A DNA stretch of 64,000 nucleotides from Sycon ciliatum (Eukaryota > Porifera > Calcarea > Leucosolenida > Sycettidae). Positions 41,908-52,904 of this stretch are shown one piece after another. Numbering within the stretch: the stretch's first letter is position 1; each line of letters opens with the position of its first letter. The notes below the pieces were generated by a model that saw only the letters and a list, made by a program, of their open reading frames with translations, had not been told where the DNA came from and ran no database searches. A program made the translations under genes and the position numbers. Where the stretch lies: positions 5,043,597 through 5,107,596 of the forward strand of contig NC_088654.1 in the NCBI RefSeq assembly GCF_964019385.1, written 5' to 3'.

Positions 41908-43439
41908 AATGGCATGGAGACAGTTTCAATTGCAGTTTAATGTTACTGCACTGCACTGCAGGTATCAAGGCACTACCCAGAGGGAGGATGTTGGCCTTCT
42001 CCTGATGGGAAAATGTCTTCTTTCTCATGGCGTAGTCAGGACTGCACTGACCCTACCATCCACTTTACCTCTCCGGAAAGGGACTTGACAACCAGTCAAG
42101 ATGGAAGTGCAGAGATATACCAGCGGTAAGTCACATGCTTAGGATATCCACTTGATGAAGGAAGGACAGGTGCTCAACTACTACACGAAAATGTGAGCAT
42201 AAGGAGATGGGCTGATGGGTCGGGTGGGTGACAGGTCTTTGCCCGGTTGCTGGAGTATAACAACCTGGGTCTTTGATTGGTTTAGAAGCGGTCCGATCTA
42301 TTCGGGGTGCCATCCTCAATTAGACGGGCAGTGAAGATCTTGCAGGATCAATCGCACATGTAGAATATGGATATGTGGATGCGGGCAGCAGATCTGTAAT
42401 TTCCAGTATCAAAGTTCAGTTGTATTTGCTTTTCTTTATTTTCTATTTGTGATGTTGTTCACTGCAGCTTCTAGCATTAACTGCCAATTTGCACTGACGC
42501 AGCAAGACTCCCAACAGTCAAGTATGTTTCATTGCATGCACTAGGATTACAGTAGAATGCCGATTATCCGAATGTCAACTGTCCAAACGGTCAATTATCC
42601 GAAATTCCTGTTTGCACTGAATTCAATTCAATAAGTCGACTTATACCGGTAAAATATGGTAACAGCGGGACTGTAGGGTGTGGCATTTCCATGATACAGT
42701 GGAAAATTTCACGATTTTTGGTGCAAACATAGCTCGGACCCTGCTCGATTGGATATACAATGCAGGTTCTTGGAACCACGGACACGACTATTTTCTTCGG
42801 GATCTGAACGTTTTAGGTCCGAGAGCTGTTCGCGGTTTTGTCGCTTGTCACGGTTGTGGACTCATCGTTGTAGCATAAATGAGGCTGGACTATTCCAAGC
42901 GGAAAACTAAAATATTTCTTTCTCAAAGCACAATCACTGGCCCGGAGGAGCACACCTTCTCTAACTACATACCGGGTGCAGTACATGACACGTCCGTGTA
43001 TTGACTAGTCTCTTGTACATTTAGATCTACCACACGACTCGCGTAGCGCTAGCACGACAGTGCGGGTGTAGTCATGTACTACTACTACTACAGTACTGCC
43101 GGGCGCCGAAGAACGGACCGCCGATGAACGGCCAGGCTATGATTTCGCTATTTTTTAAGAACGGTCTAAGTAGAAACGTAATGTACAATATGAATATGAT
43201 GTACACTCAGACGTATAACTCTGCATAAATGTACATGTAAGACTGTACCATCGAATATGAACGAAACTGCTGTGCTCGCCAAAAATAAGAACGGGCTAGG
43301 CTAGAACCCTGACCCCGTTCTTCGGTGCGCGGCAGTACTGTAGTGTAATGTTCCGTATGTTTGTTGACTATGGCATGCACGCAGAAGCCAGCGGATGTAA
43401 AAAGTCCAACTCGGAAACGGCTAAAAACGGGGTATCCTC

Positions 43440-43762
43440 AAATTTTGCCGAGCTGAAAATCACAGGGTACGTAGGGCTTGTAACAGTGAGTTGAATGCTC
43501 TTGGTCCGAAGAAGCTGCGACAGATGGTTCTCAAATCGAACGCGTTTCGAATATTGGCCATTTTGCACACAAATAGATGGCTGCACACTGTGACCTTATT
43601 ACCTGGATCAGGTAGACTGCGTGCTCGCTTTCGCTCATTTTCGATTGGGCGTATCTGACGAACCATGGACCGCAGCCTCCTCGGAAAAGAACATTCGACT
43701 CAGCGCCCCAAACTCTACGGGTCCTGAAATTAAAAAAATTCAGCAGACTTCCCCTCTAATAC
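43440..43762. mobile_element. Diverged foldback related to the one at 6939-7804
   Basis: GAGTTGAATGCTCTTGGTCCGAAGAAGCTGCG (43490 on) is mirrored by CGCAGCCTCCTCGGAAAAGAACATTCGACTCAGCGCC (to 43713), and the right end ACTTCCCCTCT matches the TTCCCC terminus of the 7-kb element. It is older and shorter, with no coding sequence. Confidence 0.55.
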
Positions 43763-44295
43763 GTAAGGCAGAACTCATTACAGTCCTTGATTAGAAGTTG
43801 ACATATTCTTGTACGAATCCGGTGGCAGCCACAACAATGTCTTTTGTGAAAAATGTATGCAATCCTTTTAAAAAGCATCTCCCACCAGGCATTCGATCGA
43901 ATTTTTCATGGCGTGGAGATTTGTTACGGCGTGAACCGATGCTTGGCGTGTAGAATTTGCTTTTTGATGTGTTCTTTGGAAGATGCAGTCTTAAAAATGG
44001 TGTGGATGTCTTTGTTTCTGTCCTTCTGCTGTCCTCGTAGAAAGAATAATATAGACATGCAGAAAATGTAGGAGAGCGATGACATCAGAAGGACACTCTC
44101 AGGTTCAGGGTACCTGTACTGCCCCAATAAATTGGGTCAGATCCCAAAACGAGGTTGGCCGAAGCAAAAAAAATAGAAGAGCCTGCCTTCAATTGAATAT
44201 GAGGAAGAAGAAGACAAAGAAAGAAAAAGAGTAGGAATTTGCTTGTGTAAACTTTGTTTCCTCTGTCTAGGCTGCCATCGCATTATAGCAGCCAA

Positions 44296-44337
<42 letters not shown>

Positions 44338-44475
44338 GCGTGTGCGTGTGCGTGTGCGTGTGCGTGTGTGTGCGTGCGTATGTGTGCATATGTGTGCATA
44401 TGTGTGTGTGTGTGTGTGTTTGCGTCTGTGTGCACACGCTTGTGTTTGTGTGTGTGTGTTTGCATGTGTGTATAT
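44296..44475. repeat. (TG)n / (TGCG)n microsatellite
   Basis: About 170 bp of TG, TGCG and TGTGCA dinucleotide repeats. Open frames on both strands are artefacts of composition. Confidence 0.9.
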
Positions 44476-44695
44476 TCTGCTAATCTTGACTTTTAAAATT
44501 CCCACATCTGGGCATATTGTGTTCTGTATGTGAATTTATCTTCATTAACTTGTGCACTACGTTCCTTTCTTCACGTTACGGCACTTTAGTATCGTTTTAC
44601 TTGAACATCATACTCTCGCCCAACTTTGTTTCACCAACAAAGGTTTATTCTCCAAAGTATTTCTAATTGATTGTGTATGAGTTTCATACTACTGT

Positions 44696-44887
44696 CAGGG
44701 GCGTCGGAAGGTATTTTAGTGTGGTACGGTCAGCCATCTGAAGTACAATTGACTCGTGGGGGAGTGGTGGCTGAGCCGAAAATTTTTGAATTTTAGATCC
44801 CCAGTGTATTTTGTTGACTCACGGGTATCTGGGGCAAAAAGTGGTACGGTCAATACCGTAGTGACCGTACCGTGTGCGACGCCCCTG
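44696..44887. mobile_element. hAT-type MITE, 192 bp
   Basis: The ends CAGGGGCGTCGGA and (G)TGCGACGCCCCTG are inverted, and ACTGT is duplicated on both sides (44691-44695, 44888-44892). The interior has the inverted motifs GTGGTACGGTCA and GACTC.TGGG. The 5-bp duplication parallels the CTGCG of the hAT element at 25110. Confidence 0.75.
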
Positions 44888-45524
44888 ACTGTTAGAATCG
44901 ACCAGCTGTGTTTCCTTGAGGGGCGTATCCTTACCTGGGATGTGTTTTCTCATTCCCGGCAGCAGAAAGAGCTCTACAATATGTATATAATTTAAGAATA
45001 GAATTTGATGTACAGGAGGAGAGTGCCAATTATCCCCACCCCTCGGGACGCGGGCTGTCTCCAGAGGGTTCAGATGAGAAGAATGTTCGGATAAGAGAGC
45101 AGTCACACATCTATCTAAATCATGCATATTCCAGCATGTTTTCATCATGTTCGTTCTCTTCAGCAGTGAAACAGGAACTAGGTGCACTCATGCTCCTCTA
45201 AATTAATGACACTATTATTACACATTTTGACTCAAACCTGTTTTAATACATCTTGTGAATCGCTTCAATGGTGCCCCGAGCGACGAAAATCACTAACTTT
45301 GAAACTCATCTTCTACCCCTCAATTAAATGCAAGCAATTATTTTGGATAATTAATCATTTGGATAGTTGACATTAGGATAATCGGCACATTGTGTGTGAT
45401 TTGGGGGGGGGGGGGAGGAAGAGGAGGAGGCTGCGAGAGGCCGTGGTGGACGTGTACCGGCTTGTGCACAGCCTGGAAATAGCCTCACTTTAGATGTATG
45501 CACATTCAAACGGTGGATGCTTCC

Positions 45525-45660
45525 CGCCATCCTTTTCCCCCTCTTTTTCCTTTTCCCGCCATTATTTACCCCCTCTTTTTCAATTTCCCGCTCTTCTTTT
45601 CCCCCTCTTTTTCCCCCTTTTTCTCCCCTTTTCCCCCTTTTCTGCGAGAAGATTAGCCCC
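45525..45660 (+). repeat. Polypyrimidine tract
   Basis: A CCCCCTCTTTTTC-type repeat of about 130 bp, almost without purines. A 14-16-base G-run lies just upstream at about 45403-45416. No coding function is visible. Confidence 0.75.
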
Positions 45661-45689
45661 CTCCTTGCGCAAAACTGGCTGTGCCAACT

Positions 45690-46540
45690 ACTCGCTCTGC
45701 GAAATATTTAGGTCTCCACTTTGATGTGAACATGAGCTGGAACACCATGTTGGATGGGGCGTCGCGTCAAAAGTTGGCGTGTTCAGACGATACACTACGT
45801 TCCTGCCTTTTCAATGTCGCATAGCCTACTCTCGTTCTTTCGTTTTATCACACTTTTTGTATGCCGCTTCTGCTTACTTACCATTTCTGACGGTGTATCA
45901 AAGTCGACGGCTTTATGAGCCCTACAAGTGTGCTCAACGCACAGTCTGTCGGGTACCTCCCGAAACACCCACAAGCAATATTCTCACACGCATGAACATC
46001 CAAACATTGACCACATACGCCAACATGCACCTTTTGTTTTTTATCTGGCGTTGTCTCCATGACTCCTCTAACATCAGCATGTTGTTCGCTATCTTTTTCA
46101 GCTGCAGAAATTCCACTCAAACTCGTGGTGGGCACAGCAATTTACTGATTGTCCCAGCCAGCCCAACTGCATATCTTGCCAAACCTGTTACCTATACTGG
46201 GACCCTATAATGGAACCAGCTCAACACTGCGGTCAGACAAGAAAGAAAACGCAATCGCTTTACGTCAATGGCTCTTGCCTTTTTGCTTACCAGATAAATA
46301 ATCCTCTTTCCAAATGCTGTATGTATTGCTCTTTACGTTATTTTCTTCCTATGAAAGTCGCGACTCCTTTTTTGAGTTGTTTTTCTTCTCTCGTTTTCTT
46401 TCCCTAATAGTTGCTGTTACACTCATTGATCCGTATGTACAGATATACAGCATTCCCTCACTGGTGGGACCATTGTTATTAGGCTAGGGAATGTTTTGTA
46501 CTTCTTACTATAAATAAAGAATACAAACAACAAACAAACA
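45690..46540 (+). pseudogene. LINE RT C-terminal domain with 3' tail
   Basis: A frame near 45697 gives SAKYLGLHFDVNMSW ('YLGv.lD..l.W' of LINE reverse transcriptases). The frame 45779-46210 continues with RSFVLSHFLYAASAYL, QRTVCRVPP, ANMHLLFFIWRCLHD and QTRGGHSNLLIVP, followed out of frame by WNQL. It is frameshifted and 5'-truncated. The 3' end is intact: ATAAATAAAGAATACAAACAACAAACAAACAA at 46511-46542 provides the polyadenylation signal and an (ACAA)n tail. Confidence 0.65.
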
Positions 46541-47389
46541 ATAGACGGTTTAGACGGGTGAACACAGCAATGTACAAACAATTATACAAGTAAAGTGACA
46601 AGTTCTCCCTGACACAAAGGCCATGTTTCACATGTAAGGTATCCGTTGGACTGGTATATGAACATCTAAACAGCTTTGTCATGATACATGTACTTGACAT
46701 GCACATGGTATCACGTGATAACTGTCACTGGCTGACCTAGTTCCCTGACCTATGCGTACAATACATACAGTAATCCTACAGATAGAATTTGGAGAAAAAT
46801 ATGGGAAGAAAAATTAGCAGATTCTGTTACTTTTTCTTATATGTTTCATGGATGTTTTTCAACGGGATAAAATATGGAACAGATTTCAATGAAGTGGGTG
46901 TGATAAGGTTTTTAGGGCTCTGCTACTTGTACTGGTCTTCAACGAGTATGTCCCACCCTTTGTAGCATAACCTGCGAAGGGCTAGTTGCACGTTACCTTC
47001 TATATATCACTGTGTCAAGGCTACAGTTGAGTTAGTTCCATAACAGATACACACATATACCATTAAATTTTAATTTACACCATAACAAATGAGCAACCAG
47101 ACGGAGACAGAAACAGAATGTTGGTGAAACTAAAAGCATAGTGTAAGACATGCAAGAGCAAGCTGTAATGTCCCAAGGACGATCTGACCACCAAACAGAA
47201 ACAAGGAACAAAACAATACGAACGTTCAAGTGGGTTTCTACAAACAAATACAGAGGTGTGCACTACGATCACAAGGTAAGATTTTTCACAAAGAAAATGC
47301 ATTGAACAGGCTGAGATTATGAATAGGTATGAAATCCTTTGAAGGGTAAACCCTATAGAATATTCATGACTACTCAAACCTGCAGTTTA

Positions 47390-48370
47390 CTATGCATGAG
47401 TAATGCCTTCACGCAAGAAACTAAGATAACATGCAAATGGATTTATAGCCCGAACTACAGACTCCATAGAGAAATACCGCTGTAATGATAGCACCTGAGC
47501 GCACTTTCCAATACTCATCGTTTCCTTTAACAATCCATCTAGTCTGGTGTAGCTCGCTTGCATTTCATCAATGAAGCAGGAAATCGCTGCCTCGTGTTTA
47601 TCCTTGTACTGTACTGACGTCACTTGCGTATGATCATCACCATCTATAAACGAGTATTCATGTGAACTGAGAGACTGCGGAGAAAGAACGACTGAGGAAG
47701 ATTTGTAAAGGATCTGGCTTCCTGGTCTTAAGCAATTGTGTAAAAATATCGGCACGTGAGAAAGGTTAACGGACCTGTCCGTCATTGTCGCTGCCAAGTT
47801 AGTGTTCATCTCTACGGCTATAAATATCGTACATTCGGCATGTGGCTTGAAAACATCAAAATACACTGGATGGTCAGGTCCAAACTGCATATTTCTTTCA
47901 AGACCTTGGGCGCTTTTGGAGAGTATCCACTTATAAGATTTGTATTTCGGTGAAATCTCCACTTTTGACGAGGTTGGCAGGTCAAATAATGTAAAGAAAC
48001 CCAGGACAATATCCATGAGATTTCCTGGGGCACTGGAAAGACTTGATTTAGCTACGGTAGGCCATGTAGACTTGCAACCATTGCAATGCCACCGGTACCC
48101 GCAGTTTGACCGGGGATAAGCAGATATCCTGGCTGGTCTTATGCATTGGTTACATTGTATTTCATTACGAATCACCTTCCTTCTCGCTAAGAAGCGTAGC
48201 AATGACTGGTTGTCCCGTGTATGCTCCAAAATGTCCTTCCGAGAGTACACCTCTGCCTCGTTGTCCATTATAGAACTTGGTTCCACAATCTGGGTTCCTT
48301 CTAGACTTGCATTTGCGGCTTCTCCTCCAGCCGCAATAGTAGAAGCCGAGTCACCGACATTGGAATCCAT
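47390..48370 (-). CDS. ISXO2/Merlin-transposase-derived protein, copy B
   Basis: Start chosen at Met 48370, which aligns with the starts of copies A and C; an upstream in-frame Met at 48406 would add 12 unshared residues. The order is as in copy A: LLRFLARRKVIRNEIQCNQC, a second CxxC (HCNGC) after a Trp, FFTLFDLPTS, VYFDVFKP (first Asp), the TDRS block, LRPGSQILYKSSS in place of the SD-containing second catalytic block, KDKHEAAISCF, and the C-terminal NPFACYLSFLRE. About 326 residues, no introns and no stops. It differs from A at many positions while keeping the same motif spacing. Confidence 0.65.
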   Translation of the reverse strand: MDSNVGDSASTIAAGGEAANASLEGTQIVEPSSIMDNEAEVYSRKDILEHTRDNQSLLRFLARRKVIRNEIQCNQCIRPARISAYPRSNCGYRWHCNGCKSTWPTVAKSSLSSAPGNLMDIVLGFFTLFDLPTSSKVEISPKYKSYKWILSKSAQGLERNMQFGPDHPVYFDVFKPHAECTIFIAVEMNTNLAATMTDRSVNLSHVPIFLHNCLRPGSQILYKSSSVVLSPQSLSSHEYSFIDGDDHTQVTSVQYKDKHEAAISCFIDEMQASYTRLDGLLKETMSIGKCAQVLSLQRYFSMESVVRAINPFACYLSFLREGITHA

Positions 48371-48556
48371 CTTGGCAGACGACGGCGTCACACTAAACGG
48401 TATCAAAGATGCAGTAAATCGGCGACAGAGACTTTGGACCAGTTATTGTGTCGCAGGCAGTTTATACAGGTCCCCTAGTGATGACATAATTATACAGTGT
48501 GATGATTTTGTCACTTACTCTTACCGTATTGTTGAACTTGCAATGTCACCTAGAGC

Positions 48557-49050
48557 TAGGCCTGGGCAGATAATACTAGCATTATAAGTAGCATTAGCGT
48601 GTGTGATTTACAAGGAGAATTATGCTAGCATTATTCATGTGACAGTACATGTCAACAAAAGTGGCATTATACTCAAATATGGAAGTTTGGTCACTTCAAA
48701 AAATTACCGTTACATGCCTTGTTCATCGAACTGCACAACCTGCATCGGATTGTCCAAACTAAGCCATTTTCAACGCATACTATTGCGGTTTTGTGGGCAT
48801 TCTGGAGCCACAGCAGCATAAAATTAGAAAAAAAGGATCATGATTTTCTAGCATTTTCCATGCCGTCCACGTAGAACTACGAAACGTGCACAATACTGCC
48901 GAAACCAAGCCATTTTTCCATACTTTCTACTGGTAAATTGCTGGAATTACAGAGGAACAGCAGCAATTATAAGTAGCATTATGGTACAGCATTTTTGGCA
49001 TTGCCATTAGCAATATCGAGCAAAAAAAAATTATTATCCTCCCAGGCCTA
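48557..49050. mobile_element. MITE with TAGGCCTGGG termini inside unit B
   Basis: It starts TAGGCCTGGGCAGATAATA and ends TTATTATCCTCCCAGGCCTA, inverted. Copy A at 9698-9725 lacks it, giving a paralogous empty site (CACCTGGAGCAGAGTAAC). Internal inverted repeats (TAGCATTAT / ATAAGTAGCATTAT) suggest a foldback core. It is non-coding. Confidence 0.75.
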
Positions 49051-49899
49051 TAAAGAGTAGAGTAATATTTGAGCAGATAATTCCGCTCGCGATCTTGGCG
49101 CTTGAATTTGCATGTTTGCAATGCATTATTGTATTTAGTGCGAATGGACAAGACACTATGAGGGTCCTGTGCTAATCCCTACTAGTATGTGTCTATGTGA
49201 GCAATCAAGGCACCTGTGGAAGCGGCCGAGCGACAGCCAGATGTATGCGCTGACCTGGTCAATCAGGTACCACGCCAGATCGTACAGTAGCGCAATAATG
49301 AGGTGTAACATCTGCATCTCCGTAAACAAGAAAGAAATATCACTGCTAACAGAGGCAAGCTGTTGAATACGTGAAGCCAGATCATGGGAACGTGTCGACA
49401 CTGTAACAATCACGGACGCGCTAACTTCACCGCCACAACGTAAAACGGTACGTAAAATTCTCAGTAAATTCTCCACGCCGACTTTTTATTTTTTTATTTT
49501 TAGGAATGAACGCCTTGAGCCTCTTGTACGGGCAAAATAACACATTTGCGAAAAAACAGCACAGTAACATAAAACGAATCATCAGGTACAGTAACAATTA
49601 AAAAAACGCTTTCACTCAATATGATCACTGCAGGTTCACTGGATTCGTGCCTCCGCCACCACTAGCACAGCACTGGACTCAGGCACGGCAGGAGCAAACA
49701 TGCTCCTTGAGCCACGCAGAGACATGGCACCACAACGCACCAGGGCAAAACCCAAGGCAGCAAGGAGATAATCCGTGCGTATGCAGCCTTGCTCTTCTCA
49801 GCCAGGAGAGAGGCCATCCGCGTGAAAAGAGCATTGGCATCCTTGCCTTTGTCTTGTTGTCCAGTGTCATTTCAGTTGTACTCTTCACATGATTATTAC

Positions 49900-50460
49900 A
49901 AGGGCTGTGTTTTCTAGTTAAAAAAGTAACAAAATGCTTGCCATAGCCACGATAAGAAGGAATCACAACGGGCACAAAGGAGGCATGCTCGATATCGCGT
50001 ACTCGCTCTTCGTACTTCGGGCGCTTTTTCTGTTCATGCCGTCTGTAGCTAGCAGCGATTCGAAGACGCAAAAGGGTTGATAATCCGTACATCAATAAAG
50101 ATGCGCTCGAAACGGCCATCGCACACACCACTAGCCACAAAGTCCAGCGGATCTTGCTTCTCCGTGACAGCTTTGCGATGGCGAAAGGACTCTCCCGTGA
50201 TGGGATGGAGGTGGGGTTCCACCGTCACGTTATGAAGGACCTGCCTTAGAGCTCTGGCGATGATGCTCCTCACCTCGTTATGTCGCAGGGTCGGGAAGCC
50301 ACAAAACGGGCACGACAGGGCGTGGCTCACATTCAGCGGCTTACTGCACACGCAGAGGCTTGTGAGCCGAGGTGGTGTCCAGACGTACCGGAGGCACAGG
50401 CCATCCCGTAAGTCTCCCTTTGTGAAGGTGAAGCCATTGCGGCTAAGGGGGCGGCATGTC
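49900..50460 (-). pseudogene. C-terminal PD-(D/E)XK-like endonuclease domain of a LINE-type ORF
   Basis: On the minus strand: NGFTFTKGDLRDGLCLRYVW, then (frame from 50351) VSHALSCPFCGFPTLRHNEVR, VEPHLHPITGESFRHRKA, LDFVASGVCDGRFERIFIDVRIINP, and in a third frame YRRHEQKKRPKYEERVRDIEHASFVPVV. These blocks, in this order, are a widespread C-terminal domain of animal retroelement polyproteins, with a Cys/His zinc motif (HALSCPFCGFPTLRHNE) and a PD-(D/E)XK-like 'D...G......DVR' core. At least two frameshifts inactivate it. 49160-49650 and 50460-50720 show only diffuse traces of the same element. Confidence 0.65.
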
Positions 50461-51044
50461 AGCCAGCTGGATGCACCTTTTTCTAAGACCAGGTCGATAG
50501 AAGGGGTCAGGCGAAGCAGGAACCGTCGCCTTGACCGTCCGGATATGAGTCAGAGAGTCGCCAAGAGACGACTCCTGCTCCAGCAGGCGAGACAAGAGGC
50601 TAGCCGTGAACCTTCTGGATGAGGTGTTCTGTTCAGGCAGTGAACTAGGGTCTGCCATACCCACTCCTCCAAGCCAAGTCCCCCAAAACGGTAAGGTGTG
50701 ACCGTTGACATGTGTGCCCAGGACTTGCATTCAGACTTCGTAACTCAGACTTCCTGTGAATCCACACAGGCAGGTGAGAAGCAGCCCTCACAATAACCCA
50801 CATACCTTACGTACAAATTAGCACGCGGGGAGCCCCTAGACATAACATATTAATGAATTATTATTAATGAAAAACTTTCAGAGAAAAGGAAGACAACCCC
50901 ATCGAATGGCACAAGCGAAAAATGAGTTTACAAACCGGTCAACATTTGTGCGTTATGTAGAGCTCACGGACGTGTCAGTTTGAGCACTCTGGCTAGGTAC
51001 GTTCGGGTCTGGTTTAAATCTGCCTTTCGAATAATTATTATTAC

Positions 51045-51116
<72 letters not shown>
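51045..51116. repeat. (TG)n microsatellite, 3' tail of the LINE
   Basis: About 36 TG repeats directly beyond the LINE 3' end, i.e. (CA)n on the LINE strand. Simple-repeat tails are usual for CR1/L2-type elements. Confidence 0.85.
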
Positions 51117-51119
<3 letters not shown>

Positions 51120-52530
51120 AGTTTATTTAACGTCGCACCACAAACAGGCGATTTCGCCTCCTTATACATGTGGACGACAGAAGGAATGAGAGAGAGAGAG
51201 GGGGGGGGACAGAAGTATGGAGAGAGGAAGGGTAGAAATAAATATGCAATCAACCTCAGGGCTACACCAAAGCAAAAACGGAATGGGAACATACTATAAT
51301 ACAAAATAGCTTCATACATATATTGCAAAACACGTTTACTATTCTTCAGTCCGCTATACCACAGAAACACACTAGCCGAAAAGCATTTAAACGGAGCCAT
51401 GATGCGCTTTTAGCAGGGCACAGAACTGAAGGTGGCTGGGCTCGGAACGGAGATCAGGCGGGAGCTGGTTCCACAGGACTGCGCCGATGAACTGCATGGT
51501 CGCTCGACCCGCAGGACCGGGCCAAAATGGTACTCGAACGAGGTGATGTGCTGCTCCCCGAGTGCGGTCACCAGTAACTCTCACGAAGAAGCTGGTGAAG
51601 AGGGAGCTTCCTCGGGAGAACAGACAACGACGGACAAAGATGAGGAGCTTAATGTTAAACATGTCCTCCAGGGTGGTGAGGCGGAGCTGTTCAAAGATCG
51701 GGCTCGTGCGCGACCACGGTGGCAGACCGAAGAAGCCGCGGATAGCGCACTTCGTTAGACGTGTGAGGGGCTCCATGTTGCCAATTTGAAGTGACGGATA
51801 AAAGGCGTTGGAAGCGTACGACAACCTACCCTGGATCATCGACCTGTAAAACAGGATCTTTGACGCCAGGGTGAGGCTTCGGCGGCTTCGCCACAGCGCA
51901 CCTACTGACTTCCGCACCTGCTGGATTGTGTGATTGACGTGAGGCTCCCAGGAGAGCTGCCCATCTACCATTACGCCCAGGTACCGCGCTTGTTCCACAA
52001 CTGCAAGGGCTGCATTCCCACAGCGAATTCGAATGTTATCTGTGTCAGGGGCTGGGCCTCTTGGGGTAATCAACAGAGCTTGCGTTTTCTTTTGGTTCAG
52101 CATTAGTCCACGGTCCTCCAACCACTGTGACAGGCCAGTGATGGCTGTGCTTAGAGAAGAGCACACTTGTTCGCAACTGCCCGAGGCTTCAATTCCAATA
52201 TCGTCTGCAAATTCCTGGTTTGTGACCTGCTGGGGCAAGCAGCATCGAAGGTTACGGATGTATAGTGTGAACAGGAGGGGGCCGAGGACGGATCCTGGCG
52301 GCACCCCTCGACTGCATGCGACGTATTCCGAGCAATTTCCGCCCACGACTACGCGTTGAAGCCGCTCACTCAGGTAACTAGTGAACCATAGCTGGACAGT
52401 ACCGCCGACCCCAATGTCGGATAGCTCCTGTGCCAAGATGGTGTGTTTGACACAGTCGAAAGCCTTCGACATATCCACGAATATCACACCTGTGAGTTTG
52501 CGCTCATACTTCGCTTTCAGCCAGCGATTG
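51117..52530 (-). mobile_element. 5'-truncated CR1/L2-like LINE with intact 3' end
   Basis: Bounded by repeat D on both sides. The 3' end (at 51117) has the AGGCGATTTCGCCT hairpin (51146-51159), the GTGCGACGTTAAATAAA end and the (CA)n tail. The 5' end lies near 52530, inside the RT domain. It is the best-preserved LINE in the window. Confidence 0.75.
51387..52487 (-). CDS. LINE reverse transcriptase, C-terminal 366 residues
   Basis: The open frame starts inside RT at FVDMSKAFDCVKH and runs unbroken to the stop. It holds GVPPGSVLGPLLF (with P for Q), the catalytic FADDIG, LSQWLEDRGLMLNQKKTQ, ARYLGVMVDGQLSW, the thumb, and the C-terminal PVWN-like block as VLWNQLPPDLR. The endonuclease and N-terminal RT are lost by 5' truncation, so no autonomous activity is expected. 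The absence of stops indicates a recent insertion. The Met shown is internal to the RT domain and is not a real start. Confidence 0.8.
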   Translation of the reverse strand: MIFVDMSKAFDCVKHTILAQELSDIGVGGTVQLWFTSYLSERLQRVVVGGNCSEYVACSRGVPPGSVLGPLLFTLYIRNLRCCLPQQVTNQEFADDIGIEASGSCEQVCSSLSTAITGLSQWLEDRGLMLNQKKTQALLITPRGPAPDTDNIRIRCGNAALAVVEQARYLGVMVDGQLSWEPHVNHTIQQVRKSVGALWRSRRSLTLASKILFYRSMIQGRLSYASNAFYPSLQIGNMEPLTRLTKCAIRGFFGLPPWSRTSPIFEQLRLTTLEDMFNIKLLIFVRRCLFSRGSSLFTSFFVRVTGDRTRGAAHHLVRVPFWPGPAGRATMQFIGAVLWNQLPPDLRSEPSHLQFCALLKAHHGSV

Positions 52531-52589
52531 ACAGCTTCTCATTGCTATCAGGTTCGACCTCATTTATTTTTATGATGCGCTTAGGAGTC

Positions 52590-52625
52590 CATGAAGGACG
52601 AAATAGTTTTGTCCCTGGTGGGAGT
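52590..52625 (+). ncRNA. Hammerhead relic in the diverged repeat D
   Basis: GTCC-ATGAA-GGAC followed by GAAAT, AG-TTTT and GTCC lines up with stem II, GAAA and the cleavage side of H3, but the CUGAUGA part has decayed (TTAGGA before GTCC). It is not expected to cleave. Confidence 0.5.
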
Positions 52626-52679
52626 ATACAAACTCTAAACACTGTTACGAAGTGGTTTGTGCAACTTCGGTAATAGTAT

Positions 52680-52760
52680 TGCTTTTATTTTACATCGCAA
52701 GTCAAACGGGCAATCATGCCCAATGTTATGATGACGATGGACAGGGAGAAAAGATTAAGA
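52680..52760 (-). repeat. LINE 3' end hairpin
   Basis: On the minus strand GGGCATGATTGCCC (52708-52721) is followed by GTTTGACTTGCGATGTAAAATAAA, closely matching the 3' end at 3575-3613. Only the last ~80 bp of the LINE are present. Confidence 0.55.
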
Positions 52761-52904
52761 ACAAGATTAGTTATCCTGGATTACGGGGAGTGAAGAACAC
52801 GGTGAGTCTAGGAATCTCTCCTTTGATCGTCAACATTGGTCATGTAGGGGAAGAGTGTGTTGCTCCCTACATCGGAGTTTGCGGTTTTCCTGCCGACTTT
52901 TAAT

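Larger units (their letters stand above)
42549..45393. mobile_element. pogo/Tigger-like element ends enclosing ~2.8 kb
   Basis: The left end CAGTAGAATGCCGATTATCCGA, followed by ATGTCAACTGTCCAAACGG, is mirrored at the right end (TTTGGATAGTTGACATTAGGATAATCGGCACATTG in reverse, ending near 45393). Termini of the form CAGT...CGATTATCCG are diagnostic for pogo-type Tc1/mariner elements. I find no DDE transposase frame inside. The interior holds later insertions (palindrome at 43440, MITE at 44696, TG tract), so it is an old, inflated copy. Confidence 0.5.
47030..49190 (-). repeat. Duplicated unit carrying ISXO2-derived gene, copy B
   Basis: Homologous to copies A and C on both sides of the gene. 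Its 5' flank (48400-48560) reads GACCAGTTATTGTGTCGCAGG and GATGATTTTGTCACTTA, which copy C shares (59020-59110). The flank is interrupted at 48557 by a MITE and resumes at 49051 with AGTAGAGTAATATTTGAGCAGATAAT. 46540-47030 upstream holds no gene. Confidence 0.7.
50725..52655. repeat. Repeat D, diverged copy, split by a LINE insertion
   Basis: 50728-51035 (TTCAGACTTCGTAACTCA, CACTTCCTGTGAATCCACAC-like, GAGCTCACGGACGTGTCAGTTTGAGC, GGGTCTGGTTTAAATCTG) matches 32696-33005. Homology resumes at 52540 (CTATCAGGTTCGACCTCATTT ... AACACTGTT) matching 33028-33128. The LINE between them is therefore a later insertion. The ribozyme position survives only as a relic (52590-52625). Confidence 0.7.

Noticed and set aside
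42800..42835. GATGAGTCC on the minus strand near ACTCATCG
   Set aside because: No GGAC-GAAA follows at the needed distance, and the first core bases are absent.
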